A stretch of DNA of 12,963 nt, from contig JAAFHR010000041.1 of NCBI GenBank assembly GCA_013298455.1, forward strand, positions 1 through 12,963, in the 5' to 3' direction. How positions within the stretch are numbered: the stretch's first letter is position 1; each line of letters starts with the position of its first letter. Both the position numbers and the translations under genes were made by a program. The notes under the pieces were generated by a model. The model was not told the DNA's origin. It saw only the letters and a list, made by a program, of their open reading frames with translations, and did no database searches. Shown one piece after another: positions 6,044-12,963 of the stretch. This stretch comes from Betaproteobacteria bacterium (lineage in GTDB: Bacteria; Pseudomonadota; Gammaproteobacteria; Burkholderiales; Casimicrobiaceae).

Positions 6044-7984
6044 TCAGTGTGTAGAGCTTAGAGTGCGCTGGTAATTCAGCGGCCCACCGCGAAACGGCGC
6101 AAAGCCACAACCAAAGATGGCACCCGCGTCGGCCAAGTCAGCGTTGGCGACGACACCCTCGGCAAACGCCTTTTGCGCTTCAGCGAGCATAGGTTGAATC
6201 AATCGATCGGTGAGCCCGGCTGGCACTGCGCCAGCGGCGGATTTCTGCGCTTTCCCGTTGACCCAAGTGTAGAAACCAGCCCCCGTTTTTTTGCCGAGCG
6301 CTTTCGCTTCCAGCTTGGCCTTGAGCTTTTGCGGCTCGGTGGCACCCGGCGCGACGGTCTCACCCACGGCGCGGCAAACATCAAGACCCACCACATCAGC
6401 GAGCTCAATCGGCCCTACGGGCATGCCAAACGCGAGCGCCGCTTCGTCAATCGTCTCCGGCGCGATGCCTTCATCAAGGCACTTCATCGCCTCGCCCAAA
6501 TACGGCGCAAGAATCCGATTCACCCAGAAGCCCGGCGCGCTTTTGCACGCGAGCGGCAGCTTGTCGATTTGATCAACGAAGGCGGTGGCGTTTCGCGCAA
6601 CCGAAGGGTCGGTTTGCGTGCCGCTGATGACCTCAACGAGCATCATCTGTGCAACGGGGTTGAAGAAATGAATGCCGACCAAACGAGCGGGTGCTGCGAG
6701 TGCGGTGGCTATCTGCTCGAGCGGAATGCTTGAGGTGTTGGTCGCCAGCACTGCGCTCGGCTTGGCTTTCGCTTCGAGCTCGGCAAACACTTTCTGCTTC
6801 ACCGCGAGATTTTCAACAATCGCTTCGATGATCACATCGGCCTGCGCTGCGCCAGAGCCCGTCGGGTCGGGCTGCAAGCGATCCATGGCATCGCGAATCT
6901 TTCGCTCATCTCGCAGGCGTTTTTTGTACATGTCGGCCGCGCGTTTAATCGCCGGTGCGATCCGCGTCGCATCCAAGTCTTGTAGCGTCACTTTGATGCC
7001 GCGCATCGCGCACCAAGCCGCGATATCGCCGCCCATCACGCCTGCGCCGACGACGTGCACATGCTTGGCCTCGAATTCGATGCCCTTGGCTTGTGCTTTG
7101 AGCTGTTCTCGGAGTCCAAACACGCGAATCAAATTCATCGCTGTGGGGTGCGAAATCAGCGAATGCACCGAACATGATTCTTCAGCGCGCGGTTTGTGCA
7201 CGTCGCCGTTGTATTTTTGCCAGAGATCGATGATCGCGTAGGGCGACGGATAGTGCTCGGGGCGCGCGCGTTTGGCGACTTGCTTTCGTGCCTGCGATGC
7301 CACGTAGCCGCGCAGAAATCCGTTGGTCATCAGGTTTTGCACAAACGAGAGCTTGCGTGTTGGCGGCAGCGCTTTGAGCACGCCAATCGCTGTATTCCAC
7401 ATGATGCGTGGCGGAACGGCTTCGTCAACCATGCCCAGTTTCTTGGCTTTTTTTGCATCCGCCGTTTTGCCGGAGAGCAAAAAGTCCATCGCCGCAGGCG
7501 CGCCAATCAATTGCGGCAAACGCTTCACGCCGCCCCATCCGGGCATGATCCCGAGCATCACCTCGGGCAAGCCGAGCCGCGTGCTTGCCTCGTCAACCGC
7601 CACACGGTAGCGGCAGGCGAGCGCCAATTCCAAGCCACCGCCCAAGGCGAAGCCGTTGATGAGAGCAAGCGTTGGGTACTTCACGTTCGCCAGCCGTTCG
7701 TACACGTCGTAGCCGCGCTTTGTCAGCGCGACGGCTTCATCTAAGTTTTCCGTTTTGCCGATTTCAACGAATTCGTTGACGTTCGCACCCGCGATGAACC
7801 CGGATTTTTTCAAGCTGTAAAAGACCACCGACTTCGGCGTTTGCTTCTCGAAGTCGTCGAGCAACGTACCCAGCTCATTGAGGACTGGCGTACCCATCGT
7901 GTTGACGGATTCACCGGCCACATCGATGCCAACCCAAGTGATTTGGTGTTCGTCCATGCGGAGTTTGAAGTGTGTGTAGGTCAT
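6044..7984 (-). CDS. fadJ: Enoyl-CoA hydratase / 3-hydroxyacyl-CoA dehydrogenase (FadJ/FadB-like alpha subunit)
   Basis: A 646-residue multifunctional beta-oxidation enzyme. Residues about 1-195 are the crotonase domain, with both catalytic acids in the expected motifs: E119 in GGGLELAL and E141 in GLPEVMLGIMPGWGG. Residues about 307-485 are the NAD-binding dehydrogenase domain with G313-A-G315-VMG318, and the catalytic dyad H439 (HFFNPV) and E451 twelve residues later. Residues about 487-580 are the C-terminal dehydrogenase domain (SAPGFWVNRILAPYL). It hydrates trans-2-enoyl-CoA and oxidises the 3-hydroxyacyl-CoA to the 3-ketoacyl-CoA used by the thiolase encoded just upstream. The protein stops soon after the conserved GFAPFRGGPLNY, so the last several dozen residues usual in the family appear to be missing. 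FadB and FadJ cannot be cleanly separated here; the FadI-like partner favours fadJ. Confidence 0.9.
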   Translation of the reverse strand: MTYTHFKLRMDEHQITWVGIDVAGESVNTMGTPVLNELGTLLDDFEKQTPKSVVFYSLKKSGFIAGANVNEFVEIGKTENLDEAVALTKRGYDVYERLANVKYPTLALINGFALGGGLELALACRYRVAVDEASTRLGLPEVMLGIMPGWGGVKRLPQLIGAPAAMDFLLSGKTADAKKAKKLGMVDEAVPPRIMWNTAIGVLKALPPTRKLSFVQNLMTNGFLRGYVASQARKQVAKRARPEHYPSPYAIIDLWQKYNGDVHKPRAEESCSVHSLISHPTAMNLIRVFGLREQLKAQAKGIEFEAKHVHVVGAGVMGGDIAAWCAMRGIKVTLQDLDATRIAPAIKRAADMYKKRLRDERKIRDAMDRLQPDPTGSGAAQADVIIEAIVENLAVKQKVFAELEAKAKPSAVLATNTSSIPLEQIATALAAPARLVGIHFFNPVAQMMLVEVISGTQTDPSVARNATAFVDQIDKLPLACKSAPGFWVNRILAPYLGEAMKCLDEGIAPETIDEAALAFGMPVGPIELADVVGLDVCRAVGETVAPGATEPQKLKAKLEAKALGKKTGAGFYTWVNGKAQKSAAGAVPAGLTDRLIQPMLAEAQKAFAEGVVANADLADAGAIFGCGFAPFRGGPLNYQRTLSSTH

Positions 7985-8021
7985 GGCTGAGTGGTACTGG
8001 TTTTCTGGTTTGGCTCCCTGT

Positions 8022-8053
8022 CCCCTTGTGGGAGAGGGTTGGGGAGAGGGGGC
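8022..8053 (-). repeat. Family A repeat, unit A2 (fad operon copy)
   Basis: Exact 32-base reverse complement of 3552-3583. It extends to GGGGAGAGGGGGC and lies 37 bp upstream of the fadJ start codon (on the transcribed minus strand). Together with the unit at 8092-8131 it occupies most of the 156 bp between the thiolase stop and the fadJ start. Confidence 0.85.
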
Positions 8054-8091
8054 GCTTGATTCGGAGCGCCAAACGTTTAGCGCGCGAACAA

Positions 8092-8131
8092 CCCCCTCTC
8101 CCCTAGCCCCTCTCCCTCCAGAGGAGAGGGG
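8092..8131 (-). repeat. Family A repeat, unit A1 (fad operon copy)
   Basis: Reverse complement of 3320-3359 with two substitutions and one single-base indel. On the minus-strand transcript it begins nine bases after the thiolase stop. Its GGGGAGAGGGGG (complement of 8092-8103) can pair perfectly with CCCCCTCTCCCC of the neighbouring A2 unit (complement of 8041-8052), leaving a loop of about 40 bases. Confidence 0.8.
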
Positions 8132-8140
8132 AACAAAAGG

Positions 8141-9439
8141 CTACGCTGCCTCTAAGAGCATCGCGCCGCCTTGGCCGCCGCCGATACAAATCGTTGCGAG
8201 CGCGCGTTTACCGCCGGTTCGTTTGAGTGTGTTGAGCGCGTGCAAAACGATGCGTGCACCGGATGCGCCGACCGGATGACCGAGGGCGACTGCCCCGCCG
8301 TCGACGTTGAGTTTCGCCACGTCAATCGAGCCCATCGCGCCCGCAAGACCAAGCTCTTCTTTGCAGAACGTTTCGTTTTCCCATGCGCGTTTACACGCGA
8401 GCACTTGCGCGGCGAAGGCTTCGTTGATCTCGATGTTGTCGATGTCGTTGAGGGTGAGATTGTTGCGCTTCAAAATCGGTGTGGACGCATAGACCGGTCC
8501 GAGGCCCATTTGCGCGGCATCGCAACCCGCCCATTGCGTATCGACAATCTTTCCAAGCACGGGCAGCTTGTGTTTCGCTACGGCTGTCTGAGTTGCGAGC
8601 GCTACGAAAACGCCACCATCGGTGATTTGCGATGAGTTGCCAGCCGTTACGTTGCCATATTTTTTGTCAAAAAATGGCTTCAACTTCGCGAGTTTTTCCG
8701 ACGTGGAATCTTCACGAACACCGTCATCGGTCGCGTACACATTGCCCTTTTTGTCGATCAATGGCGTCACCTCGCCTGCGTAGTGCCCCGCTGCTTGAGC
8801 GGCCAACACGCGCTTGTGGCTCTCCGCCGCAAACGCGTCCATTTCAGCGCGCGAAATACCAAACCGATGCGCTAAGTTTTCAGCGGTTTGCCCCATCAAC
8901 AAACCCACTTTCGGATCAGTCAAACCGCGCATCAACGCGATGATCGGCGAGAGCATCGCCGAGGGCGACAACTTCGCAAACACGCCGACGCGTTGCCCCA
9001 TCGATTTCGTGCTCGCCAGCGCCGAAAACCACAGCACCATTTTTTCGTTGTAGAGCAGCGGCGCGTGTGAGAGGGCATCGACGCCGCCCGCGAGCACCAG
9101 CTCGGAGCGCCCGGCGAGCATGTTGTTGATCGCCGAATCGATCGACTGCATGCCGCTGGCGCAGTTTCGCATCACTGTCCAACCCGTGACCTTATCGCCA
9201 CAGCCCAAGCGCATTGCGACGTAGCGGCCGATGTTGACTTCATCAGCTGACGGATTGGCGCAGCCCAAAATCACTTCGTCGAATTGCGTCGCATCGACTG
9301 GCAAACGGGAGAGCAACGCACGTCCTGCGGCTACGGCCAAATCAGAGGCGGTGAACGGACCGGGCGCATTGCGGGCCTTGAGAAACGGCGTGCGTGTGCC
9401 GTCAACAACGTAGATGGGTTCGCGCAGAGCGGATGGCAT
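8141..9439 (-). CDS. fadI: Acetyl-CoA C-acyltransferase (3-ketoacyl-CoA thiolase, FadI-like)
   Basis: A 432-residue thiolase, matching FadI length (about 436) rather than the shorter FadA. The nucleophile is C93 (RNCASGMQ). N339-E340-AFAAQ lines the active site, H388 sits in GGAVALGHPVGASG, and the second catalytic cysteine is C418 in CIGGGQGGA. It cleaves 3-ketoacyl-CoA with CoA to acetyl-CoA and a shortened acyl-CoA, the last step of beta-oxidation, in the cytoplasm. FadI-like wording is visible in LAKLKPFFDKKYGNVTAGNS and MGLGPVYASTP. The ATG at 9439 has a weak AGGT ribosome site and lies 30 bp after the repressor stop. It is therefore very likely cotranscribed, with the FadJ-like partner 156 bp downstream. 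Confidence 0.94.
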   Translation of the reverse strand: MPSALREPIYVVDGTRTPFLKARNAPGPFTASDLAVAAGRALLSRLPVDATQFDEVILGCANPSADEVNIGRYVAMRLGCGDKVTGWTVMRNCASGMQSIDSAINNMLAGRSELVLAGGVDALSHAPLLYNEKMVLWFSALASTKSMGQRVGVFAKLSPSAMLSPIIALMRGLTDPKVGLLMGQTAENLAHRFGISRAEMDAFAAESHKRVLAAQAAGHYAGEVTPLIDKKGNVYATDDGVREDSTSEKLAKLKPFFDKKYGNVTAGNSSQITDGGVFVALATQTAVAKHKLPVLGKIVDTQWAGCDAAQMGLGPVYASTPILKRNNLTLNDIDNIEINEAFAAQVLACKRAWENETFCKEELGLAGAMGSIDVAKLNVDGGAVALGHPVGASGARIVLHALNTLKRTGGKRALATICIGGGQGGAMLLEAA

Positions 9440-9469
9440 GATCGTGACCTAGTGTGGAGAGTGAAATGA

Positions 9470-10252
9470 CTACGCTGCGAGCGCTTTGAGCGCTGCGATT
9501 TGTTTGGGTTGGCGCACGGCAGCGCGCAGAGCGGCGGCCAAGAAGGGCGCGAGGTACGCCAGAAATTGCAAATCGTCTTCGTCGTTCGCGCGAGCGTTGA
9601 TCTTGAGCCCTTTCAACTGACGGCGAACATCGTCCGCCGCCAGCGATGCCGCGACCGAATCCAAGATGAAGTGCAAACGCATTGACAAATCTTCATTGGC
9701 CAAATCCGGCAAAGCACGGGCAAACGCCGCTTTGAACCGCGCGTTGGTCGACGCATACCGCTCGGCCAACAAGCTGCGCACAAACGGCGCTGGATCGGCG
9801 TACGCGCGGCCTAGAAGTCGCAAAAAGTCCTCGCCGCCTTGCGCCGTATCCCGAGCAAGCGCCAGCGCGGGGAGAAACAGTGTGGCGATGATTTGCTCCA
9901 ACCCGTGAACACCATCAAGCCCCACGGTCTCCAGCGCATCTAGGCGGCGCAAGCGCTCGGCGTTGAGCACGTCGATTCGGCGCGTCAGCACCAACGAGAA
10001 GAGCTCTTCTTTGCTGCCAAAGTGATAGTTCACCGCCGCCAAATTCACCGCTGCATCGGTGGTGATTGCCCGCAAGCTGGTGCCATCGAAACCCCGCGCG
10101 ATGAAGAGCGCTTCGGTCGCATTGAGTATGCGATCTTTGGTTGATACCTTAGGGCGCTGATCCGACGCAGAGGCCGCTGACGCGACACTTTTTGCGCGGA
10201 TTAGCGATTGCAAATCAAGTGCGAACACAGGCTGAGAACTCATGATGGACAT
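9470..10252 (-). CDS. TetR-family repressor, PsrA-like, of the beta-oxidation operon
   Basis: A 260-residue protein from ATG 10252 (267 from TTG 10273, 257 from ATG 10243). The TetR DNA-binding domain is clear: KDRILNATEALFIARGFDGTSLRAITTDAAVNLAAVNYHFGSKEELF, recognition helix NLAAVNYHF. The C-terminal half (FLRLLGRAYADP, LHFILDSVAASL, YLAPFLAAALRAA) resembles, from memory, Pseudomonas PsrA, a repressor released by long-chain fatty acids that controls beta-oxidation genes and itself. Being first gene of an operon with a thiolase and a hydratase/dehydrogenase supports that role. The TTG start would lie inside the predicted operator and none of the starts has a good Shine-Dalgarno, so ATG 10252 is a tentative choice. 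About 40 residues precede the HTH, longer than usual. Family certain; PsrA orthology likely. Confidence 0.88.
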   Translation of the reverse strand: MSIMSSQPVFALDLQSLIRAKSVASAASASDQRPKVSTKDRILNATEALFIARGFDGTSLRAITTDAAVNLAAVNYHFGSKEELFSLVLTRRIDVLNAERLRRLDALETVGLDGVHGLEQIIATLFLPALALARDTAQGGEDFLRLLGRAYADPAPFVRSLLAERYASTNARFKAAFARALPDLANEDLSMRLHFILDSVAASLAADDVRRQLKGLKINARANDEDDLQFLAYLAPFLAAALRAAVRQPKQIAALKALAA

Positions 10253-10270
10253 CGATTCAATCGATTGATT

Positions 10271-10284
10271 CAAACAGATGTTTG
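10271..10284. promoter_or_regulatory. Candidate PsrA-type operator upstream of the TetR gene
   Basis: Perfect inverted repeat CAAACA-GA-TGTTTG, which can be written CAAAC-N4-GTTTG. This fits the PsrA consensus as I remember it, (C/G)AAAC-N2-4-GTTT(G/C). Flanking bases extend the symmetry to about nine per arm with one mismatch. A second palindrome, TCAATCGATTGA, lies beside it at 10257-10268. The box abuts the candidate -10, so bound repressor would block its own operon. Confidence 0.6.
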
Positions 10285-10313
10285 ATTTTCCATGACCACG
10301 GCGTTCCGCGCAA
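10285..10313 (-). promoter_or_regulatory. Candidate sigma70-type promoter of the psrA-like/fadI/fadJ operon
   Basis: On the minus strand, TTGCGC (10308-10313, 3 of 6 to consensus) is followed after exactly 17 bp by GAAAAT (10285-10290, 4 of 6). The start site would fall inside the inverted repeat at 10271-10284. The match is weak by itself; its placement against the operator is what supports it. Confidence 0.35.
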
Positions 10314-10839
10314 ACGAAATGGCTAGTAAATTGGCTCTAAGTGCTCGAGTTGCGGTGTAGCGCTACGCAGTACCTACTTAACGACAGTTAGACTTAAAGC
10401 ATTATCTCGTTGGGCTTACGTCAAGTATTGAGTATTTCTCGACAATCCACTGAAACTGATTAAACCCCATAAAAATAAAGCTTAGTAATAAAAAGCTGCT
10501 TAGTTGTGGTTTCTAGGCCTGCTCGGGAGCATCGAATCCGCCGAACTGCGAACGACCGCGGACACTATGCGCAGCTCACTACGCGTCGTGGGTGCCCAAC
10601 GTTAAGACACATCAGCGACGTTGCGACGCGGCTTCGAGCTAACAAGCGAGCTATGACAGATTTCCTCCGAATATGACAGCTGCGCAAAACTACACTGAAT
10701 TGCGTTAGATCGAACCACCGCAAAGTGCGACTACATTGCAAAAGCCCGCTACGCACACAACCGCAACGCGTGAGCGAGTTTGCAGGTGGCCCTTTCGGAA
10801 CGAGAGACGTAAAAACACAAACTCAGGAGTTAATTGATC
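10314..10839. other. Long divergent intergenic region before the secreted-protein gene
   Basis: About 530 bp with no convincing gene. The stretch 10440-10515 is AT-rich compared with its surroundings and contains two GCTTAGT copies. Two TATGACAG copies stand 20 bp apart at 10652-10659 and 10672-10679. I could not assign a -35/-10 pair for the plus-strand gene. Its ribosome site is AGGAG at 10825-10829. The minus-strand ORF at 10565-10756 has no protein-like features. Confidence 0.45.
10652..10679 (+). repeat. Two TATGACAG direct repeats 20 bp apart
   Basis: TATGACAG occurs at 10652-10659 and again at 10672-10679, about two helical turns apart, roughly 160 bp before the secreted-protein ATG. 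Such spacing suits a dimeric or tandem DNA-binding protein. It could be chance; no promoter is clearly placed next to it. Confidence 0.3.
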
Positions 10840-12495
10840 ATGATTACACGTCAGGGGAAAGCGTCAGTCTGGGGCATCGCTGCTGCAATGGGGCTTGCAA
10901 CGCTAGCGTCCGTCGCTGCGGCGCAAGGAAACTCTCAAAATGCGCCCGGCCGAGTCGAAGTGATTGGCGCCGCTCACTCGGATCGCGGATTCGTTTTGCG
11001 CGATGCGCCGGGCAAGCCAATCGATCTCTCGGTCTGGAAGGAAGCAAAGGACAAGCGACGTGTGCCTTATGAGGATTCACCCGATCACCTTGTCGACACG
11101 GTAGCGCAAACCGAGCATCTGTCGCGCGGCAAGGCCGTGAGCGCTACGTCCGGACCCTCCGCCCCCACCACCCCCGGTCTCGGGTTTGATGGTGTCGGAA
11201 GCGGTTTCACTGGACCCAATGGCACATTTTCCGTTCGCTCTGCACCGCCAGACACGACCGGCGCCGTGGGGGCTACGCAATACGTGCAGTGGGTGAACAC
11301 GTCGCTGGCGGTATTCAATAAGTCCACTGGTGCCGCAGTCTATGGTCCAGTTGCGGGGAACACGCTGTTTACTGGTATGCCAAACGCCTGCGCCACATCC
11401 AACGATGGCGATCCAGTTGTGCTCTACGACAAGCAGGCTAATCGTTGGGTTCTGATGCAGTTCGCTGTGCCGAGTGGCGGCCCCTACTACCAGTGTGTCG
11501 CGGTCTCTCAGACCTCGGACGCCACTGGAGCCTACGACCGATACGCCTTTCAGTACACGGGCTTTAACGATTACCCAAAGGCAGGTGTGTGGCCCGACGC
11601 GTATTACGTGAGCTACAACATTTTTAACGGCAGTTCATTTGGTGGCGCGAAGGTGTGCGCACTTGATCGCGCCGCGATGCTCAGCGGAGCGGCGGCAACT
11701 CAGCAATGCTTCCAGCTCAGCACCACATTCGGCGGTTTGCTACCGTCAGATCTCGACGGACAAATTTTGCCGCCTGCTGGCACACCAAACTTCTTCGTCA
11801 ACATTGCAACTAACAAATTGAATCTGTGGAAATTCAAGGTTGATTGGAGCAACGCCGCAAACACCAGCTTCACTGGGCCGACCGCGATTGCAGTCTCTTC
11901 GTTCGCGGCTGCGTGCGGTGGTGGTACCTGCGTCCCACAAGCAGGTACCAGCCAGACACTCGATTCACTCGCCGATCGCGCGATGTACCGTCTCGCCTAC
12001 CGTCGGTTTGCGGATGGCCAAGACGCCTTAGTGGTGAACCATGCGGTAAAAGTTGGCGCGACCAATAAGCCGAGCAGCGGCTATTCGGGTACGCGTTGGT
12101 ATGAAATCCGCAACGCCAACACCACCCCAACGGTCTACCAACAGTCGAGCTACGCGCCCGATACCAATCATCGCTGGATGGGCAGCATTGCAATGGACAA
12201 GCAAGGCAACATTGCGCTGGGCTACAGCGTATCGGGCAGTGGTATGAAACCCGCCATCCGCTACGCAACTAGACTTGCGAGTGACCCGCTCAACACCCTG
12301 AGCAACGAGACCACAATCATCCAAGGCGGTGGCGCCCAGACGCGCTCGCTCAGTCGCTGGGGCGATTACAGCCACATGAGCGTCGATCCAGTGGATGACT
12401 GCACGTTTTGGTATACCACCGAATACTTGAAAACCGACGGCACCTTTAATTGGAGTACACGCATCGCGTCGTTCAAAATCAACGGCTGCCAGTAG
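10840..12495 (+). CDS. Large secreted protein of unknown function with eight cysteines
   Basis: A 551-residue product. Residues 1-28 look like a Sec signal peptide (KASVW, then AAAMGLATLASVAAA, cleavage likely before QG). The mature protein has eight cysteines (C184, C219, C273, C290, C359, C364, C521, C550), an even number that suits disulfides in the periplasm or outside. Conserved-looking blocks are SAPPDTTGAVGATQYVQWVN (134-153), NDGDPVVLYDKQANRWVLMQF (188-208), WPDAYYVSYN (251-260), GGLLPSDLDG (298-307), RWMGSIAMDKQGNIALGYS (445-463), and RWGDYSHMSVDPVDDCTFWYT (506-526). The repeated W/D/G-rich beta strands suggest a beta-propeller-like fold, which is inferred. I recognise the type as widespread secreted hypothetical proteins but know no function. 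ATG 10840 has AGGAG ten bases upstream; an in-frame TTG at 10834 would be too close to it. Single-gene unit, closed by a terminator. Confidence 0.88.
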   Translation: MITRQGKASVWGIAAAMGLATLASVAAAQGNSQNAPGRVEVIGAAHSDRGFVLRDAPGKPIDLSVWKEAKDKRRVPYEDSPDHLVDTVAQTEHLSRGKAVSATSGPSAPTTPGLGFDGVGSGFTGPNGTFSVRSAPPDTTGAVGATQYVQWVNTSLAVFNKSTGAAVYGPVAGNTLFTGMPNACATSNDGDPVVLYDKQANRWVLMQFAVPSGGPYYQCVAVSQTSDATGAYDRYAFQYTGFNDYPKAGVWPDAYYVSYNIFNGSSFGGAKVCALDRAAMLSGAAATQQCFQLSTTFGGLLPSDLDGQILPPAGTPNFFVNIATNKLNLWKFKVDWSNAANTSFTGPTAIAVSSFAAACGGGTCVPQAGTSQTLDSLADRAMYRLAYRRFADGQDALVVNHAVKVGATNKPSSGYSGTRWYEIRNANTTPTVYQQSSYAPDTNHRWMGSIAMDKQGNIALGYSVSGSGMKPAIRYATRLASDPLNTLSNETTIIQGGGAQTRSLSRWGDYSHMSVDPVDDCTFWYTTEYLKTDGTFNWSTRIASFKINGCQ

Positions 12496-12551
12496 CGCTC
12501 CAGCCGGGACGTCCATTGCATTTGATGCGGGGGACGCCGGACTGCAAACTC

Positions 12552-12579
12552 AAACCCAAGCGCAAGGCTTGGGTTTTTT
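12552..12579 (+). terminator. Rho-independent terminator after the secreted-protein gene
   Basis: A perfect 10 bp stem, AAACCCAAGC (12552-12561) and GCTTGGGTTT (12567-12576), with loop GCAAG and a six-T run at 12574-12579. It starts 57 bp after the stop codon at 12495. Confidence 0.9.
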
Positions 12580-12583
12580 ATTG

Positions 12584-12963
12584 ATGAAGCTAAATCGCAT
12601 CGTAGTTGGGATCACGCTCGTTCTCATTGTGTTGAGTTTGAGTGCAGTTGCGCTTCGCGAACCTAAGCCATCGGGCAAAGGGCGCGACGCCCAAGCAAAC
12701 TCGGGGGCGTCGACGTCAGCAATTGAACGACGCGTGCCCGCCGAAGCGCTACCAAACCTTACCTCCCGCGACGCCAACACATTGGAACGCAGCCAAGACT
12801 TGAGTGCTCTATATCGGCGATTCGAAGGCGCGCAGTCACCGTTTGAGCGCGAACTGGCTCGCCGCGCGTGGTCGGCTTGCTTCCCTACCTTTTTGGGAAG
12901 CAACGGACGAGTGGCTGATGTAGAAAGCTTTGTTCGCGCCATGCCGCAGGCTGCCAGCAGCAA
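12584..12963 (+). CDS. Membrane-anchored or secreted protein, N-terminal part, unknown function, cut by right edge
   Basis: From ATG 12584 the frame stays open for 126 codons to the window edge. Residues 1-24 read MKLNRIVVGITLVLIVLSLS..., with basic residues followed by a hydrophobic stretch, so this is a signal anchor or signal peptide. The rest is polar and charged, with a possible helical part (NTLERSQDLSALYRRF ... FERELARRAWSACF). No family is recognised. The start lies four bases after the T-run of the upstream terminator, leaving no room for a normal ribosome site or promoter in between. A minus-strand ORF covers the same bases, but this frame has the more protein-like N-terminus. Confidence 0.6.
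   Translation, partial: MKLNRIVVGITLVLIVLSLSAVALREPKPSGKGRDAQANSGASTSAIERRVPAEALPNLTSRDANTLERSQDLSALYRRFEGAQSPFERELARRAWSACFPTFLGSNGRVADVESFVRAMPQAASS

Noticed and set aside
8069..8079. CAAACGTTTAG as a second PsrA-type box near the fad genes
   Set aside because: The half sites have no spacer between them and the last base breaks symmetry, so it does not fit the consensus; it lies in the spacer between repeat units.
10314..10839. Possible small RNA gene or promoter in the AT-rich part of the region
   Set aside because: No -35/-10 pair, stable hairpin or terminator could be assigned with confidence by eye.
12550..12963. Minus-strand ORF with a lipobox-like LLAAC start
   Set aside because: It is open only because the window ends, runs antisense through the terminator, and its product has arginine/serine-rich shadow composition. 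The plus-strand frame has a proper hydrophobic N-terminus, so the lipobox resemblance is taken as chance.

Overview
The window reads as chromosomal DNA of a Betaproteobacterium (Burkholderiales-like). This is inferred from moderately high GC, the protein families present and their arrangement; the sequence itself does not name the species. It holds twelve protein genes, two of them cut by the window edges. I found no rRNA, tRNA, CRISPR array, transposase or phage gene. Most of it is ordinary metabolism, and the interesting signals are in the intergenic DNA.

Left end (1-1955): the start of a xanthine dehydrogenase small subunit (xdhA, minus strand, open at the left edge) faces a LysR-type regulator (plus strand) across a short promoter region. 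That region contains a good TAT-N11-ATA LysR-type box at 757-781. A 66-residue two-helix membrane protein lies tail-to-tail with the regulator with no gap.

Middle (1956-5901): a polar-amino-acid-type ABC importer (periplasmic binding protein and two permeases, no ATPase beside them) is followed by purC. The binding protein and first permease are separated by about 350 bp packed with repeats.

Right-centre (6044-10252, minus strand): a fatty-acid beta-oxidation operon, in transcription order a PsrA-like TetR repressor, a FadI-like thiolase and a FadJ-like hydratase/dehydrogenase. Upstream of the repressor is a perfect inverted repeat CAAAC-AGAT-GTTTG, the form recalled for PsrA operators, abutting a candidate -10 box. 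This suggests an acyl-CoA or fatty-acid responsive, autoregulated operon.

Right end (10840-12963): a large secreted protein of unknown function with eight cysteines, a strong rho-independent terminator, and the start of a membrane-anchored protein whose ATG lies four bases after the terminator T-run.

Two repeat families recur. Family A (CCCCTCTCC / GGGGAGAGG arms) occurs twice, as an A1...A2 pair in the same order and orientation relative to transcription, inside the ABC operon and inside the fad operon. Family B (CACAGATT-like units forming long imperfect hairpins) occurs between A1 and A2 in the ABC operon and between the convergent purC and fadJ genes.
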